Positions 40,224-49,055 of a stretch of DNA of 64,000 nucleotides are shown one piece after another. Made by a program: the position numbers and the translations under genes. Source of the stretch: G963665975 sp963665975 (GTDB lineage Bacteria > Bacteroidota > Rhodothermia > Rhodothermales > Bin80); assembly GCA_963665975.1 (NCBI GenBank), contig OY762508.1:3286001-3350000 (forward strand), written 5' to 3'. Position 1 is the stretch's first letter, and each line of letters opens with the position of its first letter. The notes below the pieces were generated by a model. It did no database searches, had not been told where the DNA came from, and worked only from the letters and a program-made list of their open reading frames with translations.

Positions 40224-40712
40224 ATCTCAACTCAACAGAGCATTGGCACATCCGGGACCTGTTAGTGAGTAAATGAAGCTATGCGTGCTTGCTGTGGAAT
40301 CCCCTACTGCGCACTTTGCGCGTCTTGATCCGATAGTTGACGTTGATCATTGTTGCCTTCCGCAGGGTCATTGCTCACCTTCAGGTTGATCGCACTTAGG
40401 TGTCCCAATGGGTATCCTTTGGATGATGACCTCGAGATAGACTGAGTATTGCACCCAAAATCTTTTTGGGAGGCATTTCTCATTCTTCTCAGAGGAATAT
40501 TCGAAACCGGGAAAAGGAGTCAGAAGTGGCAGACAGAAAGTCGACCAATTCTATGGGAAGAGCCCATACATCAATTCTGTGGGCCGTTTACGCCAAGCCC
40601 CCAAGACGTGCTACGTTGTGGCAACTTCCCCTACAATGAAACTAATCATTTTACTGTGCACCTTGCGTGAACATTATGGTTGAGTCTGTGTTATTATCAT
40701 GTCTTATTTGAA
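40224..40712. other. Non-coding stretch upstream of Calx-beta gene A
   Basis: About 490 nt in which I see no coding sequence. It is unlike the 44 nt upstream of gene B, so the two homologous genes have different 5' flanks. Confidence 0.5.
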
Positions 40713-40766
40713 GAGCCTCTTGCAAAATCCTTGAATTGAAGGTCTTTTCTGCTTGTGAGGAAGTGA
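40713..40766 (-). repeat. Solo end of the MITE/IS family
   Basis: GAGCCTCTTGCAAAATCC followed by a match through GCTTGTGAGGAAG equals the reverse complement of the right end of the MITE at 49056-49337. Beyond about 40766 the similarity stops. It marks one edge of the IS debris between the two halves of the ExbB/ExbD system. Confidence 0.75.
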
Positions 40767-41144
40767 AGCTACCCCGTTTTCACGGACGTTTAGTTATTGG
40801 GGTTGATGGTGAATGATTTGGTTCTTTCTGGCTCCTCTTCATTCCATGGCATACCTCCTCTTGGTTGACCCAAATAAGAAGATATCCGTGAACGTGGGGC
40901 AACTCCATTCTTCAATTCCGACAACGATTATGACGCACCTAAAGAATAGCGTAGCCGACCTTCTGGGCATCCATGCTCCCTGGGAAGTCTCCAGGTAACG
41001 CTTGTGGATGAAACGCAAGTGAGTCCAGGTCCATGTGACCAGCATCAACTCCTCCGCGCACCACGCGCCCTGCAAAATCCACCAGTTCTGCAGACTGGAG
41101 ACGTACGGGCGGAACTTACCTTTGCAAACGAATTGTCGTCGACC
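40767..41144. other. Unassigned DNA between IS ends
   Basis: About 380 nt in the IS debris zone. The frame PRFHGRLVIGVDGE near 40772 hints at a transposase start but stops at once. Nothing else recognised. Confidence 0.4.
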
Positions 41145-42251
41145 AACAAATAGTTGACGTTGATCAGTCCAGGCTATAACAAACGTCGTCATGCGGTGGT
41201 ATCATCTGGATATGTGCATGGGCCGTACCATGGCGGTGGCGGACCCTCCCCGCGTGGGATGTCCGGAGTATAGAGTTCGTACTATATCGATCCCATGGGC
41301 GGAATCGGAGGCGCGGATCACAGTGGAGTCTGCGTCGCTGGTGGTTTACTGGCTGCACGTGTCGAGTAAGTCGGCGGTGTTCCGTCTGACGGGGGTGAGT
41401 TGGAATGCGGTAGACACAATCATGCAGCGCGCGGCGGAGTCGGTGCTTGTAAAGAGAAGAGAGGAACAAGGAGTTGGCCATTTTAGTGTGGACGAGAATT
41501 CTTTGCACAAGCGATATGATTATGTCACCATTGTGTCCGATACCAAGTCGGGCACGGTACTGCATGTGGGACAAGACCGGAAGAAAGAGGCGCTTAGGGG
41601 TTGGTACGCCGGACGCACTTCGGAGCAGCTGGAAGGCATCAAGAGCGTGAGTATCGACATGTGGCCAGTCTATATCAATGCCTCGTTGGAGCATGTGCAA
41701 AGGACACAACAGAAGGTGGACTGTGACCGGTTTCACGTGGCCTAACGTCTGGGGATCGCTGTGAACAAGGTACGGCGTCAAGAGCCCCGGGCGTTAATGA
41801 GGGACGGTCGGGAAGATCTCAATTGAACCAAGTGTGATTGGTTGACCAACCCGGCCAATATGTCCCGTAAGCAGAAGGCGCACTTCCGGCAGTTGCGGGA
41901 CAGCTCGTTGAAGACGCAGGTGGGCGATCTAGAAAATGGCCCATCGGTTGTGGCATCAGGTTCACCGCACCTGGCACGAAAGGGTTGGGAGCGGTGGTTG
42001 TCCCAGGCATGCGGTGTCAACTCGACCTGGACCTGGTCAAAGCAGCCGCCAACACCATCAATAAACACCTGTGGGGCATCCTCAGCGCGATCATCCTAAA
42101 CGTCAGCAGTCTCCCTGCCAAAGGCATAAACAGTCGGGTCAAGGCGATCAAAGTGCGCAGTAGAGGCCTTCGCAACAAGCAGCGGATTGCTAATGCCACT
42201 TGCTTGCACCTTAGGGACTTTGATCAATACCCCAAAGGCCTCCGCAGGTGA
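41145..42251 (+). pseudogene. Decayed ISL3-family transposase
   Basis: Pieces in at least three frames cover most of an ISL3 transposase. PGYNKRRHA leads by frameshift into RWYHLDMCMGRTMAVADPPR and VGCPEYRVRTISIPWAESEA. The catalytic core follows with VDENSLHKRYDYVTIVSD, GTVLHVGQDRKKEALRGWYA and SIDMWPVYINASLEHV, then VDCDRFHVA and a TAA. KVRRQEPRALMRDGREDL and NPANMSRKQKAHFRQLRD continue after the stop, and the end INKHLWGILSAIILNVSSLP plus AKGINSRVKAIKVRSRGLRN is in another frame. The DDE residues in VDE and DMWP are kept, but the gene cannot be translated whole. Confidence 0.85.
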
Positions 42252-42453
42252 AGTCACCCATTACAGAGCGGAAGAGCCAAGTAGACACGGTAATAACACT
42301 GACAAACCCTTAATATACACGATATTTATACAATGAAATAGGTATATTGGTTGTGAGGGTTGCTCTACCTCGTTGCGGGTGTTATGCAGTCAATTCGAGT
42401 CAGTGTTGTCTTACTCCAAAAGGCCGGTCGCAACGCAATTAGACAATTAGACG

Positions 42454-43206
42454 ATGACGCTATTGAACAGAATATGGTCAGAAGGGCGTAAGCCACGGCG
42501 ATTCGCTTTGGCTAACCATTTCGCAATCTATCTCGTGTTGGTCATGCCGTTGTTTCTACAGGCAACTGAAGCGTTCGCGCAGATAGCCGAGGTATCTCGA
42601 AGGGTCTTGCCGGTTGCGGAAGTGAAAGACTTGAGCTTTTTAAGCCAATTCCTGGAGGAACAGTTCATTTCTCCTGAAAATCCAGACTACACATCTGCGG
42701 CATTTCTGGATGTAACCAGGGATGGATTCGGGTCCAATGACTTGCTCATATTGCATCCGGGCGAGGAGTATTTCCAGCTTTCAGAATATCTGCCTGAGCG
42801 CATGATCAATGTGCTGAGTGCCCAGAACTTGGCTACCGACTACAACCTTTCTACAGTCCAGAGCCTAAGCCGTGTAATTGCCGACGAAGCGGAAGAAGAG
42901 GAGGATCCCAAAAAGGCACTTGCCGGGGCTTTCCTCCGATCACTGCTTGTGTATTACCCAGCTGGCAATTTCCAGGGATATATCGACCAGATCGGAGAAG
43001 ATGTGCGTATTAGCTTTTGGGGTTACGAAGAGGATCAATGGCACTTCGCCCCCGAGGCGACCCAGTGCATACAGCCGGATGACGACCCGTTGATCCTGGT
43101 AGTGCACAAACAACGTCAAATTCAGTCGTTCCTGGACGTGGACGGCTGCGTAGTGATTCAAGCAAGCACCACAGGTGCTGAGGTGTCATCCCGAGTATGT
43201 GAGTGA
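42454..43206 (+). CDS. Secreted protein of unknown family, first gene of ExbD operon
   Basis: 250 residues with a signal-type N-terminus (basic stretch, then FAIYLVLVMPLFLQATEAFA). I do not recognise the family. The mature part is acidic with a run EEAEEEEDPKKA near 146-157 and two late cysteines (Cys206 and Cys231) that could form a disulphide, and a third near the C-terminus. The phrase YFQLSEYLPERMINVLSAQN shares SAQNL with the ExbD-like protein at 44721 (VRSLSAQNLYDLIS), perhaps by chance. It precedes the first ExbD-like gene by 6 nt, so it belongs to the same operon. The A/T-rich 200 nt upstream (from 42252) likely hold the promoter. Confidence 0.75.
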   Translation: MTLLNRIWSEGRKPRRFALANHFAIYLVLVMPLFLQATEAFAQIAEVSRRVLPVAEVKDLSFLSQFLEEQFISPENPDYTSAAFLDVTRDGFGSNDLLILHPGEEYFQLSEYLPERMINVLSAQNLATDYNLSTVQSLSRVIADEAEEEEDPKKALAGAFLRSLLVYYPAGNFQGYIDQIGEDVRISFWGYEEDQWHFAPEATQCIQPDDDPLILVVHKQRQIQSFLDVDGCVVIQASTTGAEVSSRVCE

Positions 43207-43212
43207 GGCGCC

Positions 43213-43608
43213 ATGCAGGACAACAGATCTGACTTGATGCTATTCATTGACCTCGGGTTCATTCTGCTGACCGGGTTTCTGGTGCTTTCCGATACCACCC
43301 CGAAGGAAAATGTACCGCTACCGGCCAAGGAAGACGAACAAGAGAGGCAGGCACCCACAGAGGAGCGGCTCATCTATGAAGTACTGTTTGACGCCGAGCT
43401 TGACTTTCTGGTGGTGTCGGTACGTGAACAAACCGAAATTTGTATGCCGTCCGGACTGGAGGCAATTGCTACCTGTCTGTCACCACTGGCAGTAAAGTCC
43501 TCCAGCACTGTCTTTGTGCTTGTACCTCAGGGACGGGCTACGGTGCAGCAACTGGTGACCCTCCTTGATCTCTGTCGCCGGAGCGGATGGCGATGCACAA
43601 TAGGTTAG
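43213..43608 (+). CDS. ExbD/TolR-like protein 1
   Basis: 131 residues with the ExbD plan: a short cytosolic N-terminus, one membrane helix (LMLFIDLGFILLTGFLVLS) with Asp13 at the position of the functional Asp of ExbD/TolR/MotB, and a periplasmic domain of about 95 residues ending VFVLVPQGRATVQQLVTLLD, then CRRSGWRCTIG. The pattern VxVxxxxxxxxxxVxxLLDxCxxxG is the ExbD fold's last helix and strand. Three cysteines in the periplasmic part are unusual. It overlaps or abuts the next gene (43593). A partner ExbB is not in this operon; the nearest is at 26376. Confidence 0.8.
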   Translation: MQDNRSDLMLFIDLGFILLTGFLVLSDTTPKENVPLPAKEDEQERQAPTEERLIYEVLFDAELDFLVVSVREQTEICMPSGLEAIATCLSPLAVKSSSTVFVLVPQGRATVQQLVTLLDLCRRSGWRCTIG

Positions 43609-44714
43609 TTTTTCCGGAACTGGGAATGGCTACAGTGTTTTCTGACTACGAGGACAGGCGTGCGCGGCGCATTTCAGTCGTGTTCTTCCTGCTCATAACG
43701 CTGGTTTTTCTGGGGGCATTCAATTTTATTCCTGTGCCCAGTCAGGAATTTGCGGATCGGACAGTGGAAGTGTTGATGTTGGAGCAGATGATCTTCGAAT
43801 CCTTCGAAGATCTAGGAACATTGGATGACGAAGAATCTGCAGAGAAATTCGAACCAGAGGAGCGGGAAGAGGCGGCTCCCGGTTTGGCAGAGGAAAATGC
43901 GACCGAGGACCTGGAGCAATTACTGACGGCATTCGGAGACTTTTCGTTTTCGGAGGTCGGGTTTGACGATACGGGGATGACGGAGAGCGCAAGGTTTGAT
44001 GAAACGCCGTCGATTTTGGATCAGGGCGAATTGGAAGTCGAATCCGGTGACGTTGCTAATGTTTTCGGTGGTCGATCACTTGATCTAACTTCAGATCTGG
44101 TTAAGCGTGACGATGAGCGCGGCAGGGCGACGCGCAGCTTGCGTCCAGGATTGCTTTCCGAGCGGGTTTCCGGTCAAGGGCGTCCCGGCTCCAGGCGCAT
44201 TACTGGATCTGGATCCGGTGACAGTGCCGGATTGGATCTTAGGAGCGAGCAGCGAGGCACGGCTAACCTGTTAAAACCTACAAGGACGGACTTGGAACCG
44301 AAAGAGCGCGAGATTGAATTCAGTATACCGACCGACGCACTGGTGGAGTGGATGAGGATGAACCAGAATCCGCTAGATCCAGGCATTCGATCGCACTTTC
44401 GGTATTCGTCCAGAGAAATCACGTCAAAGGAGCTGATATCTGTAGGAGGTCGCTCCTACGGCTTACAATTGATGCATTCCCCGGGTGGGGGAGCGACACA
44501 TATCGCCCTTCTGGAGGGGAATACGATTTTTTATTTTATTGATCCTGGACGTCAGCAGAGAGCGAATTACTTTCAAAAGGGAACGACCCGGCGTGATGAA
44601 GAAACGCTGGTGATTCTCGTCGAATCCGAAGATCTGTCGCCGCGCAGCGAGGAGGCCAGGCATTTCTTCGAAATTTTCCTCGCTTGGTGGGCTGAAATAC
44701 AGGAGGGACTATAG
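43593..44714 (+). CDS. Single-pass membrane protein with acidic periplasmic linker (TonB-like position), unknown family
   Basis: About 373 residues from the ATG at 43593, which lies 9 nt after GGAG; the frame also allows 43587 and 43626. One N-terminal membrane helix (VVFFLLITLVFLGAFNF) is followed by an acidic, low-complexity linker (about 60-240, rich in Glu/Asp) and a folded C-terminal domain of about 130 residues (EIEFSIPTDALVEWMRMNQN to FFEIFLAWWAEIQ). The plan of inner-membrane anchor, long linker and C-terminal domain recalls TonB or TolA, but there is no Pro-Lys repeat and I see no TonB motif. It sits between two ExbD-like genes. A periplasm-spanning coupling protein is inferred. Confidence 0.7.
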   Translation: MHNRLVFPELGMATVFSDYEDRRARRISVVFFLLITLVFLGAFNFIPVPSQEFADRTVEVLMLEQMIFESFEDLGTLDDEESAEKFEPEEREEAAPGLAEENATEDLEQLLTAFGDFSFSEVGFDDTGMTESARFDETPSILDQGELEVESGDVANVFGGRSLDLTSDLVKRDDERGRATRSLRPGLLSERVSGQGRPGSRRITGSGSGDSAGLDLRSEQRGTANLLKPTRTDLEPKEREIEFSIPTDALVEWMRMNQNPLDPGIRSHFRYSSREITSKELISVGGRSYGLQLMHSPGGGATHIALLEGNTIFYFIDPGRQQRANYFQKGTTRRDEETLVILVESEDLSPRSEEARHFFEIFLAWWAEIQEGL

Positions 44715-44720
44715 GAATAA

Positions 44721-45140
44721 ATGGACGAATCCCTGGTAGACATCGTGCTCATCCTGCTGGCTGCCCTCACGGCGGTGGCTGTCATACCGACTTTCGACGT
44801 TGAACCACCGGTTAGCTTGGAAGTGGCGGAAAGCGAAATTCAACTCACCCCCATGCAGATAGCCATTTCGAGCAGTGGTGAGTTTCTGTATGCGGATGGG
44901 ACTACAGAAAATCGAGTTAGAAGCCTGTCAGCCCAGAACTTGTACGATCTCATATCCGGCACGCACCCTAACCGAACTGTGGAGTTTACTGCAGACCGAC
45001 AGGCTCCTGCCAATATTCTGATACAGGCGAACCGCGTCGCACAAGAAGTGGGGCGAAACGCCGTTTTCCTGGTGATTGTTGGTCCTCACGCGGCGCGTGA
45101 TCACGGACGACGGGCCGGCGAAACGACGATTCCCCGGTGA
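44721..45140 (+). CDS. ExbD/TolR-like protein 2
   Basis: 139 residues starting MDESLVDIVLILLAALTAVA, a membrane helix with Asp7 at the ExbD position. The periplasmic part has the ExbD strand order: IQLTPMQIAISSSGEFLYAD, SAQNLYDLIS, and VEFTADRQAPANILIQANRV with GRNAVFLVIVGP. The start follows the previous stop by 6 nt. The phrase GGTGATTGTTGGTCC occurs at 45071 and again at 45136, 65 nt later, so the last 17 or so codons may be a duplication scar. Removing it would give an end reading IVGPQVLLVSSSLQG. Two ExbD-like proteins in one operon fit a heterodimeric stator. Confidence 0.8.
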   Translation: MDESLVDIVLILLAALTAVAVIPTFDVEPPVSLEVAESEIQLTPMQIAISSSGEFLYADGTTENRVRSLSAQNLYDLISGTHPNRTVEFTADRQAPANILIQANRVAQEVGRNAVFLVIVGPHAARDHGRRAGETTIPR

Positions 45141-45322
45141 TTGTTGGTCCCCAAGTGCTTCTTGTATCAAGCAGCCTCCAGGGTTAGAGACATTATTTAT
45201 TTAGTTGTCCAGACAAGACCGTGTGCATATTAGACCCGCGAATAGCAAGTGCTCAGGATCCGACAGCGGACTGGAGTACTGCCGACACCCTTCGGGGATG
45301 CCGTGTCAGGCGGACACATCTT
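45141..45322. other. Convergent intergenic gap
   Basis: 180 nt between the ends of the ExbD-like gene and the LRR gene. I see no strong terminator hairpin with a T-run. Confidence 0.45.
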
Positions 45323-47737
45323 TCAGCGAAGGTGCATAAAACGCCCCCTACGCACGACACTGCCCACGGGCGAAGACGCATGCACCCGGTACAGGTACAG
45401 TCCAGAGGGCAACCCCACGCCGGCAAGTTCAACGCTTTGTTCCCATCCGGCACTCAGATCAGTCTCGGGCACCGTAAGCACGCGCCTGCCCGTCACGTCC
45501 ATAACTTCCACGGTTACACGTGTGGGCCAAGGCAAATCAATTACGATCCGGGTGGCGTGCTGAAAGGGATTGGGGTAGTTGCCGCGCACTGCGAATGTCT
45601 CCGGCAATGATTCCTGCTCGGTGCTCACCGGAGAATACACCTCGATGCGGAAGGTTAAGCTGTCGGCAGATCCATTTGCACCGGTGGCCTTGTACGTGTA
45701 GGGCACAGGAATCGAGGTGACCACTGTCGGCAATCCGCTGAGGGTGCGTGTGGTATGGTCAACGGTTAGTCCTGCCAGAAGCGTAGGCGTCAGTGTATAG
45801 CTCACCGGTGGCACTCCTCCCGTGGCTTCCGGCAAGACGAGCGGTACAACCGGGTGCGCACGCGGGAACGACTGATCGGCGACTCCTGTTGCAAACGATA
45901 CACTGGCCACCACCTCCAAGCCAAAGTTAACGCTGTCTGACATGACATTCGCATCGGTGACTGTATATGTGTAGGTTGCTTGATCCGCAGTCATTGTGGG
46001 GATGCCGGTTATCGTGCGTGCAGCGGCGTCGAAGACCAGTCCTGTTGGCGGGGCCGGATCCAGCATATACGCGTAGGGCGCTGCGCCTCCAACCGCTTTC
46101 GGTAGAACCAACGGCGGGATGGCTATGCCCATCGTGAACGTCTGATCTTCGATGCTGTCGCCAAGAACCAGGCTGCGGCAGGTTGGGCCCGAGACATTCA
46201 GAATGCTGCTCAGCCATGCCTGGAAGGCGGCATCCTCAGGCGCGCACAGGTACTGGCGGCCGAACGAGAGTCGCTGCAAGTTGTTCAAGTGCATCAGACT
46301 CCTTGGCAACCTGCCCGTGAGGCTGTTGTCCTCCAGCCACAATTCTTGCAATTGAGATAGGCTACCCAATGTCTCTGGGACCCCGCCGGCGAGGTCGTTG
46401 CCCTTTAGCACCAAGTTCACCAATTGCGATAGGTTGCCCAGTGTCTCCGGGATTTCGCCCGTGAGGCTGTTGTCCTCCAGCCACAACTCTTGCAATTGCG
46501 ATAGGTTACCCAGTGTTTCCGGGATTTCGCCCGTGAGACTGTTGCCCCAAAGCTCCAACTCTCGCAATTGCGATAGGTTACCCAGTGTCTCCGGGATCTC
46601 GCTGGTGAGATTATTAAAGGGCAGAAACAATCCCTGCAATTGCGATAGGTTACCCAGTGTCTCAGGAATCCCGCCCGTGAAGCTGTTGCGAAACAGATAC
46701 AACCATTGCAATTGCGACAGGTTACCCAGTTCTGCCGGGATTTCGCCCGTGAGGTTGTTGTCCCACAGCGTCAAGTATCTCAATTGCGACAGGTTACCCA
46801 GTTCTGCCGGGATTTCGCCCGTGAAGCTGTTGCGATTCAGCCACAAGTCTTGCAACTGCGACAGGCTACCCAATTCTGCCGGGATTTCGCCCGTGAGACT
46901 GTTATTCGACAGCACCAAGCGTACCAACTGCGATAGGTCACCAAGCTCCGCCGGCAGCGTCCCGGAGAGATTGTTGGAACGCAATGACAACTCGACCAGC
47001 CACCCCTGCTCGTTAAGCGTGACTCCATACCATGTGTCCAATTCTTCCTTCGTGGGCACGGTCGTGATGTCCCAATTGTCATTACGATACCAGTTGTCGC
47101 CGCCTGTTGCCGTGTACAATGCACTCAGGCTTTCGTGCACGGAGTCGATATCATCGATGCGAAGACCAATCCAGTCCGCCTCATCCTCGTAGCGCCATTC
47201 GCAATCTCCGGTCGCGGTCGCGATGACGACTCGCGGCGCACCGCTTTCGATCTTTACTGCATCCCTTGGTTCCGGCAACCGCAGAGGCCACAGCCCCGTC
47301 TGTTCCCCATTACTCGGATCATCGGGATCCAAGCGGTCTCGTAACGCCTGCGTGCGGTAAACGGGCACAGGCTCGGCATACACCACACCGCGCACCGCTC
47401 TCAGATCGTCGGCCACCTGCCTGGGCGCGGTATTGGCGTGGTACCGCACGTAATACGTCCGGCGCAACGCCATTAGATTGCGCCGGGTCTTCGGTGTCGG
47501 TTGCACGTGATCCAGCAATGGATACATGCGGTCAATCGTGTAAACGCCGTGAGCACCAGCCATGCAGTCAAAGTCCTGCAGCCCGGTCCTGTTGGATTTG
47601 GTCGGGAAAAAGACTTCAGGCGCAAACTGTACCACGACTATGTGGGATACATATTTGGGCGCATCATGCGCTGTGACCACAGGCACCGCACACACTGACG
47701 CCAGCGCCAACAGCAAGGCCGTCCAGGTCACAGGCAT
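45323..47737 (-). CDS. LRR protein with decayed subtilase front end and T9SS sorting domain
   Basis: 804 residues from the ATG at 47737 (signal MPVTWTALLLALASVCAVPV); the frame extends to 47821. Residues about 25-180 match the propeptide and opening of a family S8 protease (YYVRYHANTAPRQVADDLRA, WPLRLPEPRDAVKIESGAPR, VVIATATGDCEWRYEDEADW). The catalytic Asp motif DGG is TGD here and the rest of the protease is absent. About eleven 24-residue leucine-rich repeats follow (PETLGNLSQLQELWLEDNSL). Two putative-Ig domains come next, then a Por-type C-terminal sorting domain (GNYPNPFQHATRIVIDLPWP, GLPSGLYLYRV). The sorting domain implies export by the type IX system and surface anchoring or release. 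The fusion has no protease activity to be expected. Confidence 0.85.
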   Translation of the reverse strand: MPVTWTALLLALASVCAVPVVTAHDAPKYVSHIVVVQFAPEVFFPTKSNRTGLQDFDCMAGAHGVYTIDRMYPLLDHVQPTPKTRRNLMALRRTYYVRYHANTAPRQVADDLRAVRGVVYAEPVPVYRTQALRDRLDPDDPSNGEQTGLWPLRLPEPRDAVKIESGAPRVVIATATGDCEWRYEDEADWIGLRIDDIDSVHESLSALYTATGGDNWYRNDNWDITTVPTKEELDTWYGVTLNEQGWLVELSLRSNNLSGTLPAELGDLSQLVRLVLSNNSLTGEIPAELGSLSQLQDLWLNRNSFTGEIPAELGNLSQLRYLTLWDNNLTGEIPAELGNLSQLQWLYLFRNSFTGGIPETLGNLSQLQGLFLPFNNLTSEIPETLGNLSQLRELELWGNSLTGEIPETLGNLSQLQELWLEDNSLTGEIPETLGNLSQLVNLVLKGNDLAGGVPETLGSLSQLQELWLEDNSLTGRLPRSLMHLNNLQRLSFGRQYLCAPEDAAFQAWLSSILNVSGPTCRSLVLGDSIEDQTFTMGIAIPPLVLPKAVGGAAPYAYMLDPAPPTGLVFDAAARTITGIPTMTADQATYTYTVTDANVMSDSVNFGLEVVASVSFATGVADQSFPRAHPVVPLVLPEATGGVPPVSYTLTPTLLAGLTVDHTTRTLSGLPTVVTSIPVPYTYKATGANGSADSLTFRIEVYSPVSTEQESLPETFAVRGNYPNPFQHATRIVIDLPWPTRVTVEVMDVTGRRVLTVPETDLSAGWEQSVELAGVGLPSGLYLYRVHASSPVGSVVRRGRFMHLR

Positions 47738-47974
47738 GGCCCGCCTGTCAAATCCCTCGACTGATCTGCTTGCGCTCCGCATGTGCCAAGAAAAATGAAA
47801 CAAGTTCGGGTGGCGCTCCATGGTTACTTGGTTTGGACGTTGGCCGCGGAGTCTGTGGAGTGCGGTTTGGGGAATCCGGTTACACCCTGGAGGCCAGTCG
47901 CCGCGTCAAGATCGTACGCGCTCCAATGCATGGATTGTTACTTTGGAATATAAATCTCATTTATAACATGGACA

Positions 47975-48532
47975 ATGCGTGTATACGCCACATCTGGCGA
48001 GCGGTACAACATCTTCGACCTTGCCCTGACCCAGACGACGGCGACCGGCAGCACGCTGCATTTACCGACCTACCGGTATGGGGTGTGGGTTTCAGAGGGC
48101 ACCGCGACTGGAATGGAGAAGAAAACACGGAATTCCTCACCTCCTCCGGCATGGACCGGTCCCACGGTCACGCCACCAGGGCCCGCTGGTGCCACATCGG
48201 CGGAGTGGGTGATCGACTTCCCTCGGAATCAGTGATCGACATCAATCGGAATGGGTGATCGACTTCCCTCGGAATATGCAGGTGAACTGGCAGGCATTGC
48301 CATCTTGAGTCATCCGGACAATTTCGAAGCGCCCCAGCCGATGCGTATTCATCCCACCGAGCCGTTCTTCAATTATGCGCCCAGTCAGGCCGGCGATTTT
48401 TCCATCGTGGCTAGTATGCCGTATAAGGCACGCTACCGGTTTGTGGTCCTTGATGGCCCGCCGGACGCATCAGAACTTGACCGGCTCTGGAACGACTACG
48501 CGCATCCGCCTGTCGCGCGCGTGGAGCCGTAG
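47975..48532 (+). pseudogene. Decayed DUF6807 (PmoA-like) gene fragment
   Basis: Three frames in succession give SGERYNIFDLALTQTTATGS with LHLPTYRYG, then GFRGHRDWNGEENTEFLTSS with HGHATRARWCHIGG, then GELAGIAILSHPDNFEAPQP with MRIHPTEPFFNYAPSQAGDF and PPDASELDRLWNDYAHPP. These join to the C-terminal half of a DUF6807 protein as I recall the family. A small tandem duplication (GGAATGGGTGATCGACTTCC repeated around 48200-48270) sits at one frameshift. Nothing recognisable lies upstream. Confidence 0.7.
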
Positions 48533-49055
48533 CGTCTGTCGCAAGCCATCCCGCATGCGGTCATTGCGGATCCTGGGCCCTGGCGCGGGCCGTTGGCAAC
48601 AGACGCCGGGGGCGTATCACGGCCCGAGTCTTCGTACGCGTTTCAGGGCGGCAAACAGTGGTGAGTCTCCCTCTTGCGCCATTTGTCCGAACGCGACGAG
48701 ACCGTCTTCATGGCCGCCCATGGATAAAAGATGGCGCTCCCGCACGTCTGTGTCCGTGAGGAGCCGGCCTACGTCTCGGTGGTGACCCATCCGGCTGGGC
48801 ATACGCGCGGACTACACTCCCGAAACAGCCACTTCCAGCCAATATTTGTCACTTTTTGGGTGGTTCTGTTTAAGCGGAAGGTTCCCCATGGTTATACAGA
48901 TAGATATTGATAGTTACATCGGCGTAAGTAGTGTCTACACAACCAATTGAAACATGCACTTCTATTACCCTCGAAGCATCTGATAAATAATCCCATGAAT
49001 CCGCCCGATTCTGTATCGCATTTCTATTGTTCCATCCCACCAACTGTTGACATAT
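48533..49055. other. Region between DUF6807 relic and MITE
   Basis: About 520 nt. A minus-strand 61-codon frame (48617-48802, with RHLLSMGGHEDGLVAFGQMA) looks protein-like and may be a fragment of a degraded gene, but I cannot name a family. The remainder is A/T-rich and shows nothing. Confidence 0.4.

Noticed and set aside
40449..40670. Plus-strand 73-codon frame in the gene A upstream gap
   Set aside because: There is no recognisable motif, no ribosome-binding site and no homologue in the window; not listed as a gene.
46398..47192. Plus-strand frame with repeated NCDRLPSVSGI, looking like a repeat peptide
   Set aside because: It is the antisense of the 24-residue leucine-rich repeats of the gene at 45323-47737.
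48617..48802. Minus-strand 61-codon frame with MGGHEDGLVAFGQMA
   Set aside because: It looks protein-like, but it is short, isolated in degraded DNA and not assignable to a family; mentioned only in the region note.
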